Of a stretch of DNA of 64,000 nt, positions 51,854 to 60,137 are shown one piece after another (positions within the stretch are counted from its first letter, which is position 1; the number at the start of each line of letters is the position of its first letter). Source of the DNA: CAVWTN01 sp963757945. Its GTDB lineage: Bacteria > Vulcanimicrobiota > Vulcanimicrobiia > Vulcanimicrobiales > Vulcanimicrobiaceae. The stretch is from contig CAVWTN010000001.1 in the NCBI GenBank assembly GCA_963757945.1, forward strand, positions 682,001-746,000, in the 5' to 3' direction. The notes under the pieces are model-generated. The model was not told where the DNA came from and made no database searches. It worked only from the letters and a program-made list of their open reading frames with translations. The position numbers and the translations under genes are program-made.

Positions 51854-52982
51854 GCCGCGCGGGTTCCAGCGCTCGCGAGATTTCGGCCAGCACGCTCGCG
51901 TCGCGCTCGCGAACGGCGGCGGCCTCGAGCGCGGCGTACGCCCGCGGCGAGCCGATGCGGCCCAGCGCCCAGGCGACATGGCCGCGGACGAGCGCGCTCT
52001 CGTCCTGGGCGAGCGCGCGTTCCAGCGCGGGCACGCTGCTGCGGTCGAGCTGGTTTCCCAGCGCCACGGCGGCGTTGCGGCGCAGCACCTCCGGCCCGCG
52101 CCAGCCCATCGCGCTCGGCCGGTAGCGCCGCTTGAATTCGGCCCCGCGCAACGTCAGCAGACGTTCCAGGCGCGGGAAGGCCGCCTCGGCATCGGGCGCC
52201 GCGAACGCGCGCGCGGCGCGCGCCCCGGCCCGCCGCGTCGGCGGGCAAGCTTCCCCGCAAAGATCGCAGCCCCACACCCAGTCTCCGGCGAGCGCGCGCA
52301 GCTCGAGCGGGATCGCATCCTTGCGCTGGGTGAGATCCGAGATGCAGCGCCCCGCGTCGATCGTGCCGTCGCCGCGCAGGGCGCGTGTCGGGCAGACCTC
52401 GATGCAGCGCGTGCACGAACCGCAACTCTTGCGCAGCGGCGCATCCGCCGGCAGGGCGAGCGTCGTGACGACCTCGCCCAGAAACACGAACGATCCCAGG
52501 CCCGGCACGATCAGGTTCGTGTGCTTGCCGGCCCAGCCGAGCCCGGCCCGCTCGGCGAACGCGCGCTCGGCCAGCGGCTTCGTATCGCAGGCGAGGACCG
52601 AGCGCGCCGCGGGATCGATCCGCTCGATCTCGCTCGCGACGGCCTGAAGGATCGCGCGCACGCGCGGATGATAATCCGCCGCCCAGGCGTAGTTCGAGAT
52701 CCGCCCGGTCAGCGGCGCGCGGCCCCTCGGCGGCGCCGTCCCGAACGGCAGCGCGACGCACACGACGCACGCCGCGCCGGGCAGGACGCTGCGCGGCGCG
52801 GCCGCGCGCGCCGCATACTCCGCATCGTACGGCCAGTTCGCAAAATCGCCGCGAGCGAACGCCTCGGCCATCCGCGCGCGGGCCCGCTCGTCCGGATCGG
52901 CCGCCGTCACGCGCACCGCCCCCGCCCCGGCGGCGAGCGCCGCGGCCGTGACGCGCGCCTTGGGGGAAGCCGTCTCGAGCAC
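51840..52982 (-). CDS. queG: Epoxyqueuosine reductase
   Basis: A 380-residue QueG: N-terminal cobalamin-binding domain, two [4Fe-4S] sites in CGSCTRCIEVCPTRALRGDG and CDLCGEACPPTRRAGARAAR, then C-terminal HEAT repeats (VPALERALAQDESALVRGHV). It completes queuosine on tRNA. The cobalamin need links it loosely to pduO, but QueG uses cob(II)alamin. Start ATG 52982. Confidence 0.93.
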   Translation of the reverse strand: MLETASPKARVTAAALAAGAGAVRVTAADPDERARARMAEAFARGDFANWPYDAEYAARAAAPRSVLPGAACVVCVALPFGTAPPRGRAPLTGRISNYAWAADYHPRVRAILQAVASEIERIDPAARSVLACDTKPLAERAFAERAGLGWAGKHTNLIVPGLGSFVFLGEVVTTLALPADAPLRKSCGSCTRCIEVCPTRALRGDGTIDAGRCISDLTQRKDAIPLELRALAGDWVWGCDLCGEACPPTRRAGARAARAFAAPDAEAAFPRLERLLTLRGAEFKRRYRPSAMGWRGPEVLRRNAAVALGNQLDRSSVPALERALAQDESALVRGHVAWALGRIGSPRAYAALEAAAVRERDASVLAEISRALEPARRAGR

Positions 52983-53029
52983 GCCCGCTAGCTTCGCGCC
53001 GCTTGCGGGCGGCCTTCTTTACGCTCCGG

Positions 53030-55756
53030 TCAGACGGAGACGGGGCGGAGCGCCGGGCTCCCCAAGGGGTTCCCCTTGCGCAAATCGAGGACCGCCTCGA
53101 GCATCTCGCCGGCGCGCCATTCGATGCGGAAGCCGAACCCTCGGCACAGATCGAGCATCGCGAGGTTATCCGAGAGCACGTAGCCCAGGATCCGCGCGAC
53201 CCCTTCCGCGCGGCCGACCTCGATCAGGCGCCGCAGCATCTCGCGGCCGAGACCCTGACGCTGAAAATCATCGGAGACGATCAGCGCGAACTCGGCGTCG
53301 TCCGAAAGATGCTCTTTGATCAGGCGGCCGATCGCGCGGATGCGCGGCCCTTCGCCGGGCGCTTCGCCGAGCGCGAGCAAGGCGATTTGCCGGTTGTAAT
53401 CGATGAAGCAGAGCTTGGAGAGCCGGTCGTGCTCGATGCGATCGGCGAGCGGCAGCGGATGCGCGAAGCGGAAGTAGACGCTGCGCTCGGAGAGCTTCTC
53501 GTCAAACTGCCGGACGAGCGGTTCGTCCTCGGCGCGCACCGGCCGGACCGCGATCCGCTCGCCTTCGGGGTTCGTCCACTCCCCGGCATACTGCGAGGGG
53601 TACGGGCGAATCGCGGGGCGCGGCAACTGGGCGTCCGGGACCTCGGCGCCGTAGAGCACGACGCGCGCGTCGAGCGCGAGCAACCCGTCGGGCGAGGCCA
53701 CGAGCGGGTTCACGTCGATCTCGCGAATGCGCGGGTTCTCGACGACGAGCCGGCTGAAGCGCACGAACAGTTCGGCGAGCGCCTCGACGTCGACCGGCTT
53801 GCGGCCGCGCGTGCCTTTGAGCGCTTTGAAGATGCGCGTGCGTTCCATCGCGTGCAACGCGAGCGTCGTCGTCAGCGGAGGGAGCGCGAGCGCGCGATCG
53901 CGCAGGATCTCAACGAGCGTGCCGCCCAAGCCGAAGATCAGCACCGGCCCGAACTGCGCGTCGGTCTTGCTCCCGAAGATCAACTCGTAGCCTTCGAGCT
54001 TGATCATCGGCTGCACCGTGACGCCCAAGAAGTTCCCCGGGCCCACGCGCTCGCGGACGGACGCGTCGATCGCGTCGAAGGCTTTGCCGACCGCGTCTTC
54101 CGTCTTCACGTTGAGATGCACGCCGCCGACGTCGGTCTTGTGCGTGACGGTATCGGAATGCAGCTTGACGACGACGGGGAATCCGAGTTGGGCCGCGGCG
54201 GCCTTCGCTTCTTCGCGCGTCGTGGCGATCACCGTCGGCACGGTCGGGATCCCGTATGCGGCGAGCAGGCGCTTTGATTCTTCTTCCGTCAACAGCGTGC
54301 GGCCCTCGGCGAGCGCCGCTTCGACGATCGGCTTGGAGACGACGCCGTCGGGATATTCGGCGGTATCGGAGGCCTTCGGCGTCTCATAGAGCGCGCGCAG
54401 GTTCTCGTCGTATTGCCACATGTGGTTGAACACGCGCGCCGCCGTGTCGGGATAGCGGAACGTCGGGATCCCCGAACGGCGCAGCAGAGCCGCACCGGGC
54501 GCGACCTCGGCGCCGCCCATCCAGCAGGCCAGGACCGGCTTGCCGCTTTGGCGCGGGATCTTGGAGATCAAGTCGGCGGTCTGCACCGCGCCCGCGATCG
54601 CTTGCGGCGCGAGGATCACGAGCAGACCGTCCGCGGTCGGATCCTTCACCGCGAGTTCGAGCGCCTTGGAATAGCGCGTCGGATCGGCATCGCCCAGGAT
54701 GTCGATCGGATTCCCATGGCTCCAATGCGGGGGCAAGATCGCGTCGAGCGCGGCGAGCGTCTCGGGGGCGAGCGGCGCGAGCGCGCCGTGTCCGCCGACC
54801 AGCGCGTCGGTCGCGAGCACGCCGGGGCCGCCCGCGTTCGTGACGACCGCCAGACGATTGCCGCGCGGACGCGGTTGCTTCTCCAGCACTTCCGCCAGAT
54901 AGAACAAGTCGTTGATCGAATCGACGCGCAACACGCCGCTGCGCGCGAAGACCGCATCGAGCACTTCGTCGCTGCCGGCGAGCGCGCCGGTGTGCGAGGT
55001 CGCGGCCTTCGCCGCTTCCGCCGTGCGGCCGGCCTTGATCAGAATGATCGGTTTGCTCGTCGCGACTTCGCGCGCGGCCGAAAAGAACGCGCGCGCGTCG
55101 TTGATCGATTCGACGTACATCACGATGCTGCGCGTGGCCGGATCGTCGCCGAGATAGTACAAGAGATCGGCCCAGCCGACATCGACCATCGAACCGACGG
55201 AGACGAAGTGACTGAAGCCGACGTTCTCCGCCAGGCTCCAATCCAAGATCGCCGTGCACAGCGCGCCGCTCTGACTGACGAAGCCCACGTTGCCGCGTAA
55301 CGCCATCGCATTGCCGAACGTCGCGTTCAGGCCGCTCGTCGGCGACATCACGCCCAAGCAATTCGGTCCGATGACGCGCATGCCGAAACGGCGCGCGTGC
55401 GCCAGCAGCTCCGCTTCGAGCGCGACGCCCGCTTCACCGACCTCTTTGAAACCGGCGGAGAGCACGATCGCGGCGCGCACGCCCGCTTCGCCGCAGTCGC
55501 GAATGACATCCGGGACCGACTTTGCCGGCGTCGCGATCACGGCGAGATCGACGACCTCGGGGACTTCGGCGATCGACGGATACGATTTGATGCCCAGCAC
55601 CGACGGGTGCGACGGATTCACGGGATACACGGTTCCGCCGAATCGGTTCGAAATCAGATTCCACAGGACGCTCTTGCCGACGGAGAGCGGACGTTCGGTC
55701 GCGCCGATGACGGCAACCGATTTCGGGCGAAACATTTTTTCAAGTGGGCGTGCCAT
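53030..55756 (-). CDS. ADP-forming acyl-CoA synthetase fused to a GNAT acetyltransferase
   Basis: A 908-residue protein. The CoA-binding part (about 1-290) has SVAVIGATERPLSVGKSVLW and the phosphohistidine site AKAATSHTGALAGSDEVLDA; the ATP-grasp part (about 490-720) has GFPVVVKLHSDTVTHKTDVG and VTVQPMIKLEGYELIFGSKT. The C-terminal 160 residues are a GNAT domain (SDDFQRQGLGREMLRRLIEV). This is the layout of Pat/PatZ-type protein acetyltransferases. Both halves look intact, so it may be an enzyme, a regulator of acetyl-CoA synthetase, or both. Start ATG 55756. Confidence 0.9.
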   Translation of the reverse strand: MARPLEKMFRPKSVAVIGATERPLSVGKSVLWNLISNRFGGTVYPVNPSHPSVLGIKSYPSIAEVPEVVDLAVIATPAKSVPDVIRDCGEAGVRAAIVLSAGFKEVGEAGVALEAELLAHARRFGMRVIGPNCLGVMSPTSGLNATFGNAMALRGNVGFVSQSGALCTAILDWSLAENVGFSHFVSVGSMVDVGWADLLYYLGDDPATRSIVMYVESINDARAFFSAAREVATSKPIILIKAGRTAEAAKAATSHTGALAGSDEVLDAVFARSGVLRVDSINDLFYLAEVLEKQPRPRGNRLAVVTNAGGPGVLATDALVGGHGALAPLAPETLAALDAILPPHWSHGNPIDILGDADPTRYSKALELAVKDPTADGLLVILAPQAIAGAVQTADLISKIPRQSGKPVLACWMGGAEVAPGAALLRRSGIPTFRYPDTAARVFNHMWQYDENLRALYETPKASDTAEYPDGVVSKPIVEAALAEGRTLLTEEESKRLLAAYGIPTVPTVIATTREEAKAAAAQLGFPVVVKLHSDTVTHKTDVGGVHLNVKTEDAVGKAFDAIDASVRERVGPGNFLGVTVQPMIKLEGYELIFGSKTDAQFGPVLIFGLGGTLVEILRDRALALPPLTTTLALHAMERTRIFKALKGTRGRKPVDVEALAELFVRFSRLVVENPRIREIDVNPLVASPDGLLALDARVVLYGAEVPDAQLPRPAIRPYPSQYAGEWTNPEGERIAVRPVRAEDEPLVRQFDEKLSERSVYFRFAHPLPLADRIEHDRLSKLCFIDYNRQIALLALGEAPGEGPRIRAIGRLIKEHLSDDAEFALIVSDDFQRQGLGREMLRRLIEVGRAEGVARILGYVLSDNLAMLDLCRGFGFRIEWRAGEMLEAVLDLRKGNPLGSPALRPVSV

Positions 55757-55983
55757 TGCGTGAAGAATCCTGTCGCCTTGTGAGAAGCGTGCTTTTTGCG
55801 GATAATCGCACAAATCTCACATATATGCAATCGGAAAAGTGCGACAAAAGTTTAGCTTGCGTCGTTCTGAAGAGGCCCTGGCGGTTGGCGGCTGCGTCCC
55901 TGCGGGCCGCAGCGGGGACGGAAGCGCGCTCCCGCGCGCCTTCGTGATATCCGCGCCGGCGGCCACGACGTCTTGACGAGTCG

Positions 55984-57105
55984 TCAGAAGAACTCGAAGC
56001 GTTCGTGCTCGGCCGCGTAGGCCAGCAGCCCGTCTCGGACGTGAAAGACGCGGCGGAAGCCCGCGTCGGAGAGCCGCCGGACGGCCCAGCGGGATTTCGC
56101 GCCGACGCGGCACGCGACCACGTAGGTCTGCGCCGAATCCAACTCGTGCAGCCGCCCTTCGAGCTCGGAGGCGGGGATGTGAAGCGAGCCCGCAAGCAGG
56201 CCCAACGCGGCCTCGTGCGGCTCGCGAACGTCGAGGACGACGGCCCCCGGAACGTTCGCGAGGAACGCGTCCAGCTCGCGCGCTTCGATCTCCTGGGGCC
56301 CGTCCGCGGCAGGCGGCGGCTCGGGCGGCGCGCTCACGTCGCTCAGCGTCGCCTGCGGCCCGCACAGCACGCACGCCGGGTCGCGCGGAATCGCGATCTC
56401 GCGCGTGCGCGCGCCGAGCGCGTCGATCAGCAGCAGCCGCCCCGCGAGCGGCTCGCCGATGCCGAGCAAGAGCTTCAGCGCCTCGTTCGCCTGCCACGCG
56501 CCGACGATCCCCGCCAGCACGCCGAGCACGCCGCCCTCCGCGCACGTCGGCACGCTCCCCGCCGGCGGAGCCTCCGGAAACAGACAGCGATAGCACGGCC
56601 CGTCCGGCGCGAACACCGAGACCTGTCCGTCGAACCGGAAGATCGAACCGTAAACGTCGGGCTTGCGCTCCAGCCGAGCGGCATCGTTGACGAGATAGCG
56701 CGAAGCGAACGTGTCGGTCGCGTCGATGACGACGTCGTACGGTCGCACGAGCTCGCGCGCGTTGCTCGCCTCCAAGCGCAACGGATACGCATCGACGGCG
56801 ACCTGCGGATTGAGCGCGCTGATCCGTTCCGCGGCGACCTCGACCTTCGGGCGGCCGAGATCGGCCTGCGCGAAGAGCACCTGACGTTGCAAGTTCGTCT
56901 CGTCGACCGTGTCGTCGTCGACGATCCCAATGCGTCCGACGCCCGCCGCCGCCAAGTACGCGAGGACCGGCGAGCCGAGTCCGCCCGCGCCGACGACGAG
57001 CGCGCGCGCACGCAGCAAACGCTCCTGCCCGGCGAGCCCGACTTCGGGAATCAGCAGATGGCGGCTGTAGCGGCGCAGCGCGCGCCGCCCGGCAAGCGAG
57101 CTCAC
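55984..57105 (-). CDS. moeB: Molybdopterin-synthase adenylyltransferase with rhodanese domain
   Basis: A 373-residue ThiF/MoeB-type E1 enzyme: ARALVVGAGGLGSPVLAYLA (nucleotide site), zinc cysteines in CYRCLFPEAP and PACVLCG, and a conserved Cys in GSVPTCAEGGVLG. A rhodanese domain follows (ELDAFLANVPGAVVLDVREP; active Cys in YVVACRVGAKSRW). It activates MoaD, and the rhodanese may supply sulfur. GTG 57105 overlaps the hydrolase stop. Confidence 0.9.
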   Translation of the reverse strand: MSSLAGRRALRRYSRHLLIPEVGLAGQERLLRARALVVGAGGLGSPVLAYLAAAGVGRIGIVDDDTVDETNLQRQVLFAQADLGRPKVEVAAERISALNPQVAVDAYPLRLEASNARELVRPYDVVIDATDTFASRYLVNDAARLERKPDVYGSIFRFDGQVSVFAPDGPCYRCLFPEAPPAGSVPTCAEGGVLGVLAGIVGAWQANEALKLLLGIGEPLAGRLLLIDALGARTREIAIPRDPACVLCGPQATLSDVSAPPEPPPAADGPQEIEARELDAFLANVPGAVVLDVREPHEAALGLLAGSLHIPASELEGRLHELDSAQTYVVACRVGAKSRWAVRRLSDAGFRRVFHVRDGLLAYAAEHERFEFF

Positions 57106-57821
57106 GGGCGAGGATGCCGCGAGTTGAGCCACGCGAGCACGGCGCTGCGCGCGTTCTCGCCGGCCGAGGTGTGATCGCTGTCGATCGTGACGAACGTCTT
57201 CGGCTCCGGTGCGCGCTCGAACAGTTCGCGCGCGCTCGCGAGGCTGACCATCATGTCGCGTTGCGCGGCGACGTAGAGCACGGGGCGCCCCGTCAGGCCC
57301 GCGAGCGCCGCATCCACGAGCGGTTCCGTCAGCGTCGCAAGCTCCGGCAGCGTGAGGCCGTCGACGTACGAGGCGCGCAAGTCGCTGACGATCGTGCCGC
57401 GCAGCGCCTCGAGCGCCGCGAGCCTGCCGTAGCCCGACGCAATCGAGATCGCGCCCGCAAGCGTGCGATCCGCCGCGCACGCGCGCAGCGCCGTCGTCGC
57501 GCCCATGCTGTGGCCGAGCGTGTAGAGCACGCTCTCGCCGCGCTCGCGAGCGTACGTCACGGCGGCCGACATCGCCGTGACGAGATCCTCGGGCGAGCGC
57601 AGCACGCCCCCGCTCGCACCGAGTTTGTGCCCTTGAAAATCCAAGCTGACGACGCGGTACCCATGGCCCGCGAGGAACGCGCACAGAAAATCCAAGTTGT
57701 GCTTGGAGCTCGAATAGCCGTGCCCCGCGATCAGGCAGACGCCTCGCGCGCGGCGCGGTTCGTAATCGAGCGCGGCGATCTCGCTTTCGCCCGCCGGGAT
57801 CCGAACCAGCTCGAGGTTCAC
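57102..57821 (-). CDS. Alpha/beta hydrolase within the molybdopterin operon
   Basis: A 239-residue hydrolase: oxyanion region CLIAGHGYSSSKHNLDFLCA, nucleophile Ser in LYTLGHSMGATTALRAC, acid/His region VLYVAAQRDMM and FVTIDSDHTSAGENARSAVL. Probably a serine esterase/peptidase-like enzyme. GTG 57821 overlaps the moaE stop and its own stop overlaps moeB (GTGA both), so it is made with the molybdopterin enzymes. No known molybdopterin step needs a hydrolase of this type. Confidence 0.85.
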   Translation of the reverse strand: MNLELVRIPAGESEIAALDYEPRRARGVCLIAGHGYSSSKHNLDFLCAFLAGHGYRVVSLDFQGHKLGASGGVLRSPEDLVTAMSAAVTYARERGESVLYTLGHSMGATTALRACAADRTLAGAISIASGYGRLAALEALRGTIVSDLRASYVDGLTLPELATLTEPLVDAALAGLTGRPVLYVAAQRDMMVSLASARELFERAPEPKTFVTIDSDHTSAGENARSAVLAWLNSRHPRP

Positions 57822-58258
57822 GCCTGCGGCGCGCGCGCGTTCGCGCGCCAGCCGGTCTCCCCGTCGCGATAGTGCTCCTGCTTCCAAATCGCGACGCGCG
57901 CCTTCAATTCGTCGATCACGTACTCGCACGCGTCGAACGCGGCCGCGCGGTGCGGCGCGGCAACGGCGACCGCAACGCTCGCCTCGCCGAGCGCGAGCTT
58001 TCCGATCCGGTGCAGGCAGGCGATCCGGCACGGCCCGAAGCGCTGCTCCGCCTCCGCCGCGATCTCGCGCATCTGCGCGAGCGCCAGCACCGGATAGGCC
58101 TCGTACGAGAGGCCCTCGACGCTCCGCCCGTCATCGGAGCGTTCGCGCGCGACGCCCAAGAACGCCACGACGGCGCCGTCGGCATCGGTGCGCACCGCCT
58201 CGATCGCGCGTTCCAGCACGAGCGGTTCGCTGCCGATCTCGACGACGGCCGCGGACAC
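57818..58258 (-). CDS. moaE: Molybdopterin synthase large subunit
   Basis: A 146-residue MoaE: DGAVVAFLGVARERSDDGRS, LSYEAYPVLALAQMREIAAE, RIACLHRIGKLALGEASVAV, DELKARVAIWKQEHYRDGET, the last with the active-site lysine. With MoaD it forms molybdopterin synthase. GTG 58258; one base after moaD. Confidence 0.93.
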   Translation of the reverse strand: MSAAVVEIGSEPLVLERAIEAVRTDADGAVVAFLGVARERSDDGRSVEGLSYEAYPVLALAQMREIAAEAEQRFGPCRIACLHRIGKLALGEASVAVAVAAPHRAAAFDACEYVIDELKARVAIWKQEHYRDGETGWRANARAPQA

Positions 58259-58259
58259 G

Positions 58260-58505
58260 CTAGCCTCCGCCCACCGGCGGCAAGAGCGCGACTTCGTCTC
58301 CCTCGGCGAGTTGCGCATCGGCGGGAAGGAGCAGCCCGTTGAGCGCGATCCGCGTCGAGGCGGTCAGTTCCGCGAGCGCGGGATGCTGTGCGAGCAGGAT
58401 CGTCCAAAGCTCCCGCGCGCTCGAACCATCGGGCGCCGCGATCTCGCGCTCGGCGAACCCGACGATCTCGCGGATGCGCGCGAACGCCAAGACGCGCACG
58501 TTCAT
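58260..58505 (-). CDS. moaD: Molybdopterin synthase small subunit (sulfur carrier)
   Basis: An 81-residue ubiquitin-like protein: MNVRVLAFARIREIVGFAER, LLAQHPALAEL, RIALNGLLLPADAQLAEGDE, ending VALLPPVGGG. The terminal Gly-Gly is the site adenylated by MoeB and carries the thiocarboxylate. ATG 58505. Confidence 0.93.
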   Translation of the reverse strand: MNVRVLAFARIREIVGFAEREIAAPDGSSARELWTILLAQHPALAELTASTRIALNGLLLPADAQLAEGDEVALLPPVGGG

Positions 58506-58510
58506 CGCGT

Positions 58511-58768
58511 CTAATACCCGCCGAGGTCGGTCGTATACCCGTGCGCCGTCAGCCACGCGCGCGATTCTTCGTGCAGCCCGAGCAGATCGATCCGATTGCA
58601 GGTCAGCTTGTGCACGAGCACTTCCCAAAAATGCCGGTCCTGCGCGTACACGTCGTCGGGGAGCTGGTTCTCCGTCCGCGAGAACTCCCGCAGGCCTTCC
58701 CAATCGCGCGCGCCGAGGATCTCGCGCAAACGCGCTTCGTAGGCCGCGCCGCCTCCGTTCGCCGTCAT
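58511..58768 (-). CDS. Small conserved-looking protein between moaD and a HAD phosphatase
   Basis: An 85-residue protein: YEARLREILGARDWEGLREF, SRTENQLPDDVYAQDRHFWE, VLVHKLTCNRIDLLGLHEES. Helical, no recognised family. ATG 58768 overlaps the HAD stop (ATGA) and moaD starts 5 bp after its stop, so it bridges the HAD and molybdopterin operons. Confidence 0.6.
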   Translation of the reverse strand: MTANGGGAAYEARLREILGARDWEGLREFSRTENQLPDDVYAQDRHFWEVLVHKLTCNRIDLLGLHEESRAWLTAHGYTTDLGGY

Positions 58769-59571
58769 GCAGGCCTCTTCGTCACTTCCGGGATGAAACG
58801 CTCGAGCGCGAGCGCGACGCCGTCTTCCGCGTTCGTCGCGGTCACGTGCCCGACGGATTGCCGCACCTCGGCCGAGGCGTTCCCCATCGCGATGCCGACC
58901 TTCGCCCAGCGCAGCATCGGCACGTCGTTTTGCGAATCGCCGATCGCGAGCACGCGTTCCGGAAGGATCTGGAAATCGGCGCAGAGCCGCGCGAGCGCGT
59001 TGCGCTTGCTGGCATCGCGATTGAGCACGGCGCATTCCACGAAGTCGCCCCAGCGCTCGTGCCGGAAGCTGACCGGCAGATCGCCGAACTCGCTCTGCAT
59101 CGCGGCGACCGCCTCGCTTCCGAGAAACCGGATGAACGTCGGCGCGCGATCGAGCACGTCGGCGAAGCGCTTCGCCTCGCGCCAATGCGGGCCCGTCATG
59201 TCGTCCATGTAGATCTTGGAGCCCTCGAGCCGCCAAAACGATTCGTCGCTGTAGAGCGCGAGCGAGAGGCCATTCGCCTCCGCGAATTCGACCATCGGTT
59301 TGGCATAGAGGAGCGGGAGCGGGAGCTCGTTCAGGATGCGGTTCGCGTGGAAATCCTTCGTCAGCGCGCCGTGGCAGCAGATGATCGGCAAGTTCAAGCC
59401 GAGCTCGCGGGAGATCTTGCTCGGAAGGTCCACGCCGCGACCGGTCACCAGGACGACGCGAATCCCCGCTTCGAGCAAAGCGCGGATCGCGGCACGGTTC
59501 CGGGGCGAGACGCGATCGTCGGGGCCGAGCAGCGTGCCGTCGAGATCGAGTGCGACGAGATCGAAGCGCAT
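58765..59571 (-). CDS. Cof-type HAD-IIB phosphatase
   Basis: A 268-residue HAD: motif I FDLVALDLDGTLLGPDDRVS, motif II VVLVTGRGVDLPSKISRELG, cap in the middle, and motif IV AIGDSQNDVPMLRWAKVGIA. Members dephosphorylate small sugar or nucleotide phosphates. First gene of the run that leads to moaD. Start ATG 59571. Confidence 0.87.
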   Translation of the reverse strand: MRFDLVALDLDGTLLGPDDRVSPRNRAAIRALLEAGIRVVLVTGRGVDLPSKISRELGLNLPIICCHGALTKDFHANRILNELPLPLLYAKPMVEFAEANGLSLALYSDESFWRLEGSKIYMDDMTGPHWREAKRFADVLDRAPTFIRFLGSEAVAAMQSEFGDLPVSFRHERWGDFVECAVLNRDASKRNALARLCADFQILPERVLAIGDSQNDVPMLRWAKVGIAMGNASAEVRQSVGHVTATNAEDGVALALERFIPEVTKRPA

Positions 59572-59618
59572 AAGACGGTCAGCGTCATTAGGGGCGACAA
59601 AATGCCGCTCCTTTACGT

Positions 59619-59624
59619 TATACT
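59619..59624 (+). promoter_or_regulatory. -10 box for a possibly leaderless mRNA
   Basis: TATACT at 59619-59624 lies only 7 nt before ATG 59632. If used, transcription would start on or next to the ATG. The -35 region has GACAAA (59596-59601) at 17 nt. No ribosome binding site is visible in front of the ATG. Confidence 0.4.
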
Positions 59625-59631
59625 CACCGAG

Positions 59632-60036
59632 ATGAAAAGCTCGCGCTGCGGCCTCGCCTTCTTTCTCGGCCTAGGCGCCGTTGCCGGCAGCATGGCGTTC
59701 GCCGAGGCCGCCGACGTGTGCTCGCACGACACGCTGAACGTCGACGGCACGGCGGTCGGCGTCCAGATCTGCGCGACGGAGCCCGCGAAAGCGGCCCCGA
59801 GCGGCAAGACGGCCTCACTCCCGGTCACCGAGTCGCTCTCGACGAAGGATCAATCCTTCCAGCGCACGACGACCCTCGAGTTCCTGGGAGGCGACGAGCT
59901 CTCACGCACGATCGACAACGTTCCGCTTGCGAAGCTGGGCATCCCCAAGACGCTGCACCTCACGCTCGGCCACAAGCCAGGGTCGCTCGTGCTGGAGCAC
60001 GCGCTCCTGATCCCGGGCGCCGTAACTCTGAAATAG
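59632..60036 (+). CDS. Small secreted protein of unknown family
   Basis: A 134-residue protein with signal AFFLGLGAVAGSMAFAEAAD; two Cys in the mature start (DVCSHDTLNVDGTAVGVQIC) may pair. The rest is beta-like (TTTLEFLGGDELSRTIDNVP; GIPKTLHLTLGHKPGSLVLE). No family recognised. Expression probably from the TATACT box just before the ATG. Confidence 0.6.
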   Translation: MKSSRCGLAFFLGLGAVAGSMAFAEAADVCSHDTLNVDGTAVGVQICATEPAKAAPSGKTASLPVTESLSTKDQSFQRTTTLEFLGGDELSRTIDNVPLAKLGIPKTLHLTLGHKPGSLVLEHALLIPGAVTLK

Positions 60037-60137
60037 AGGTGCAACCCGAGCTAGGCAATGCGGGTTTCAGCAGGGCATGAGACGCCGCTATATCGCGTTT
60101 TCCAGCGCGAAGATCCCCGGGGAGTCCCACTAGACCG

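Noticed and set aside
55757..55983. Possible terminator or small gene in the gap between moeB and the acyl-CoA synthetase
   Set aside because: Only short imperfect palindromes without a T-run, and a short plus-strand ORF of poor composition. I see nothing convincing in it.
60044..60066. Hairpin after the small secreted-protein gene (AACCCG / CGGGTT)
   Set aside because: Only six pairs with a 12-nt loop and no T-run, too weak to call a terminator.
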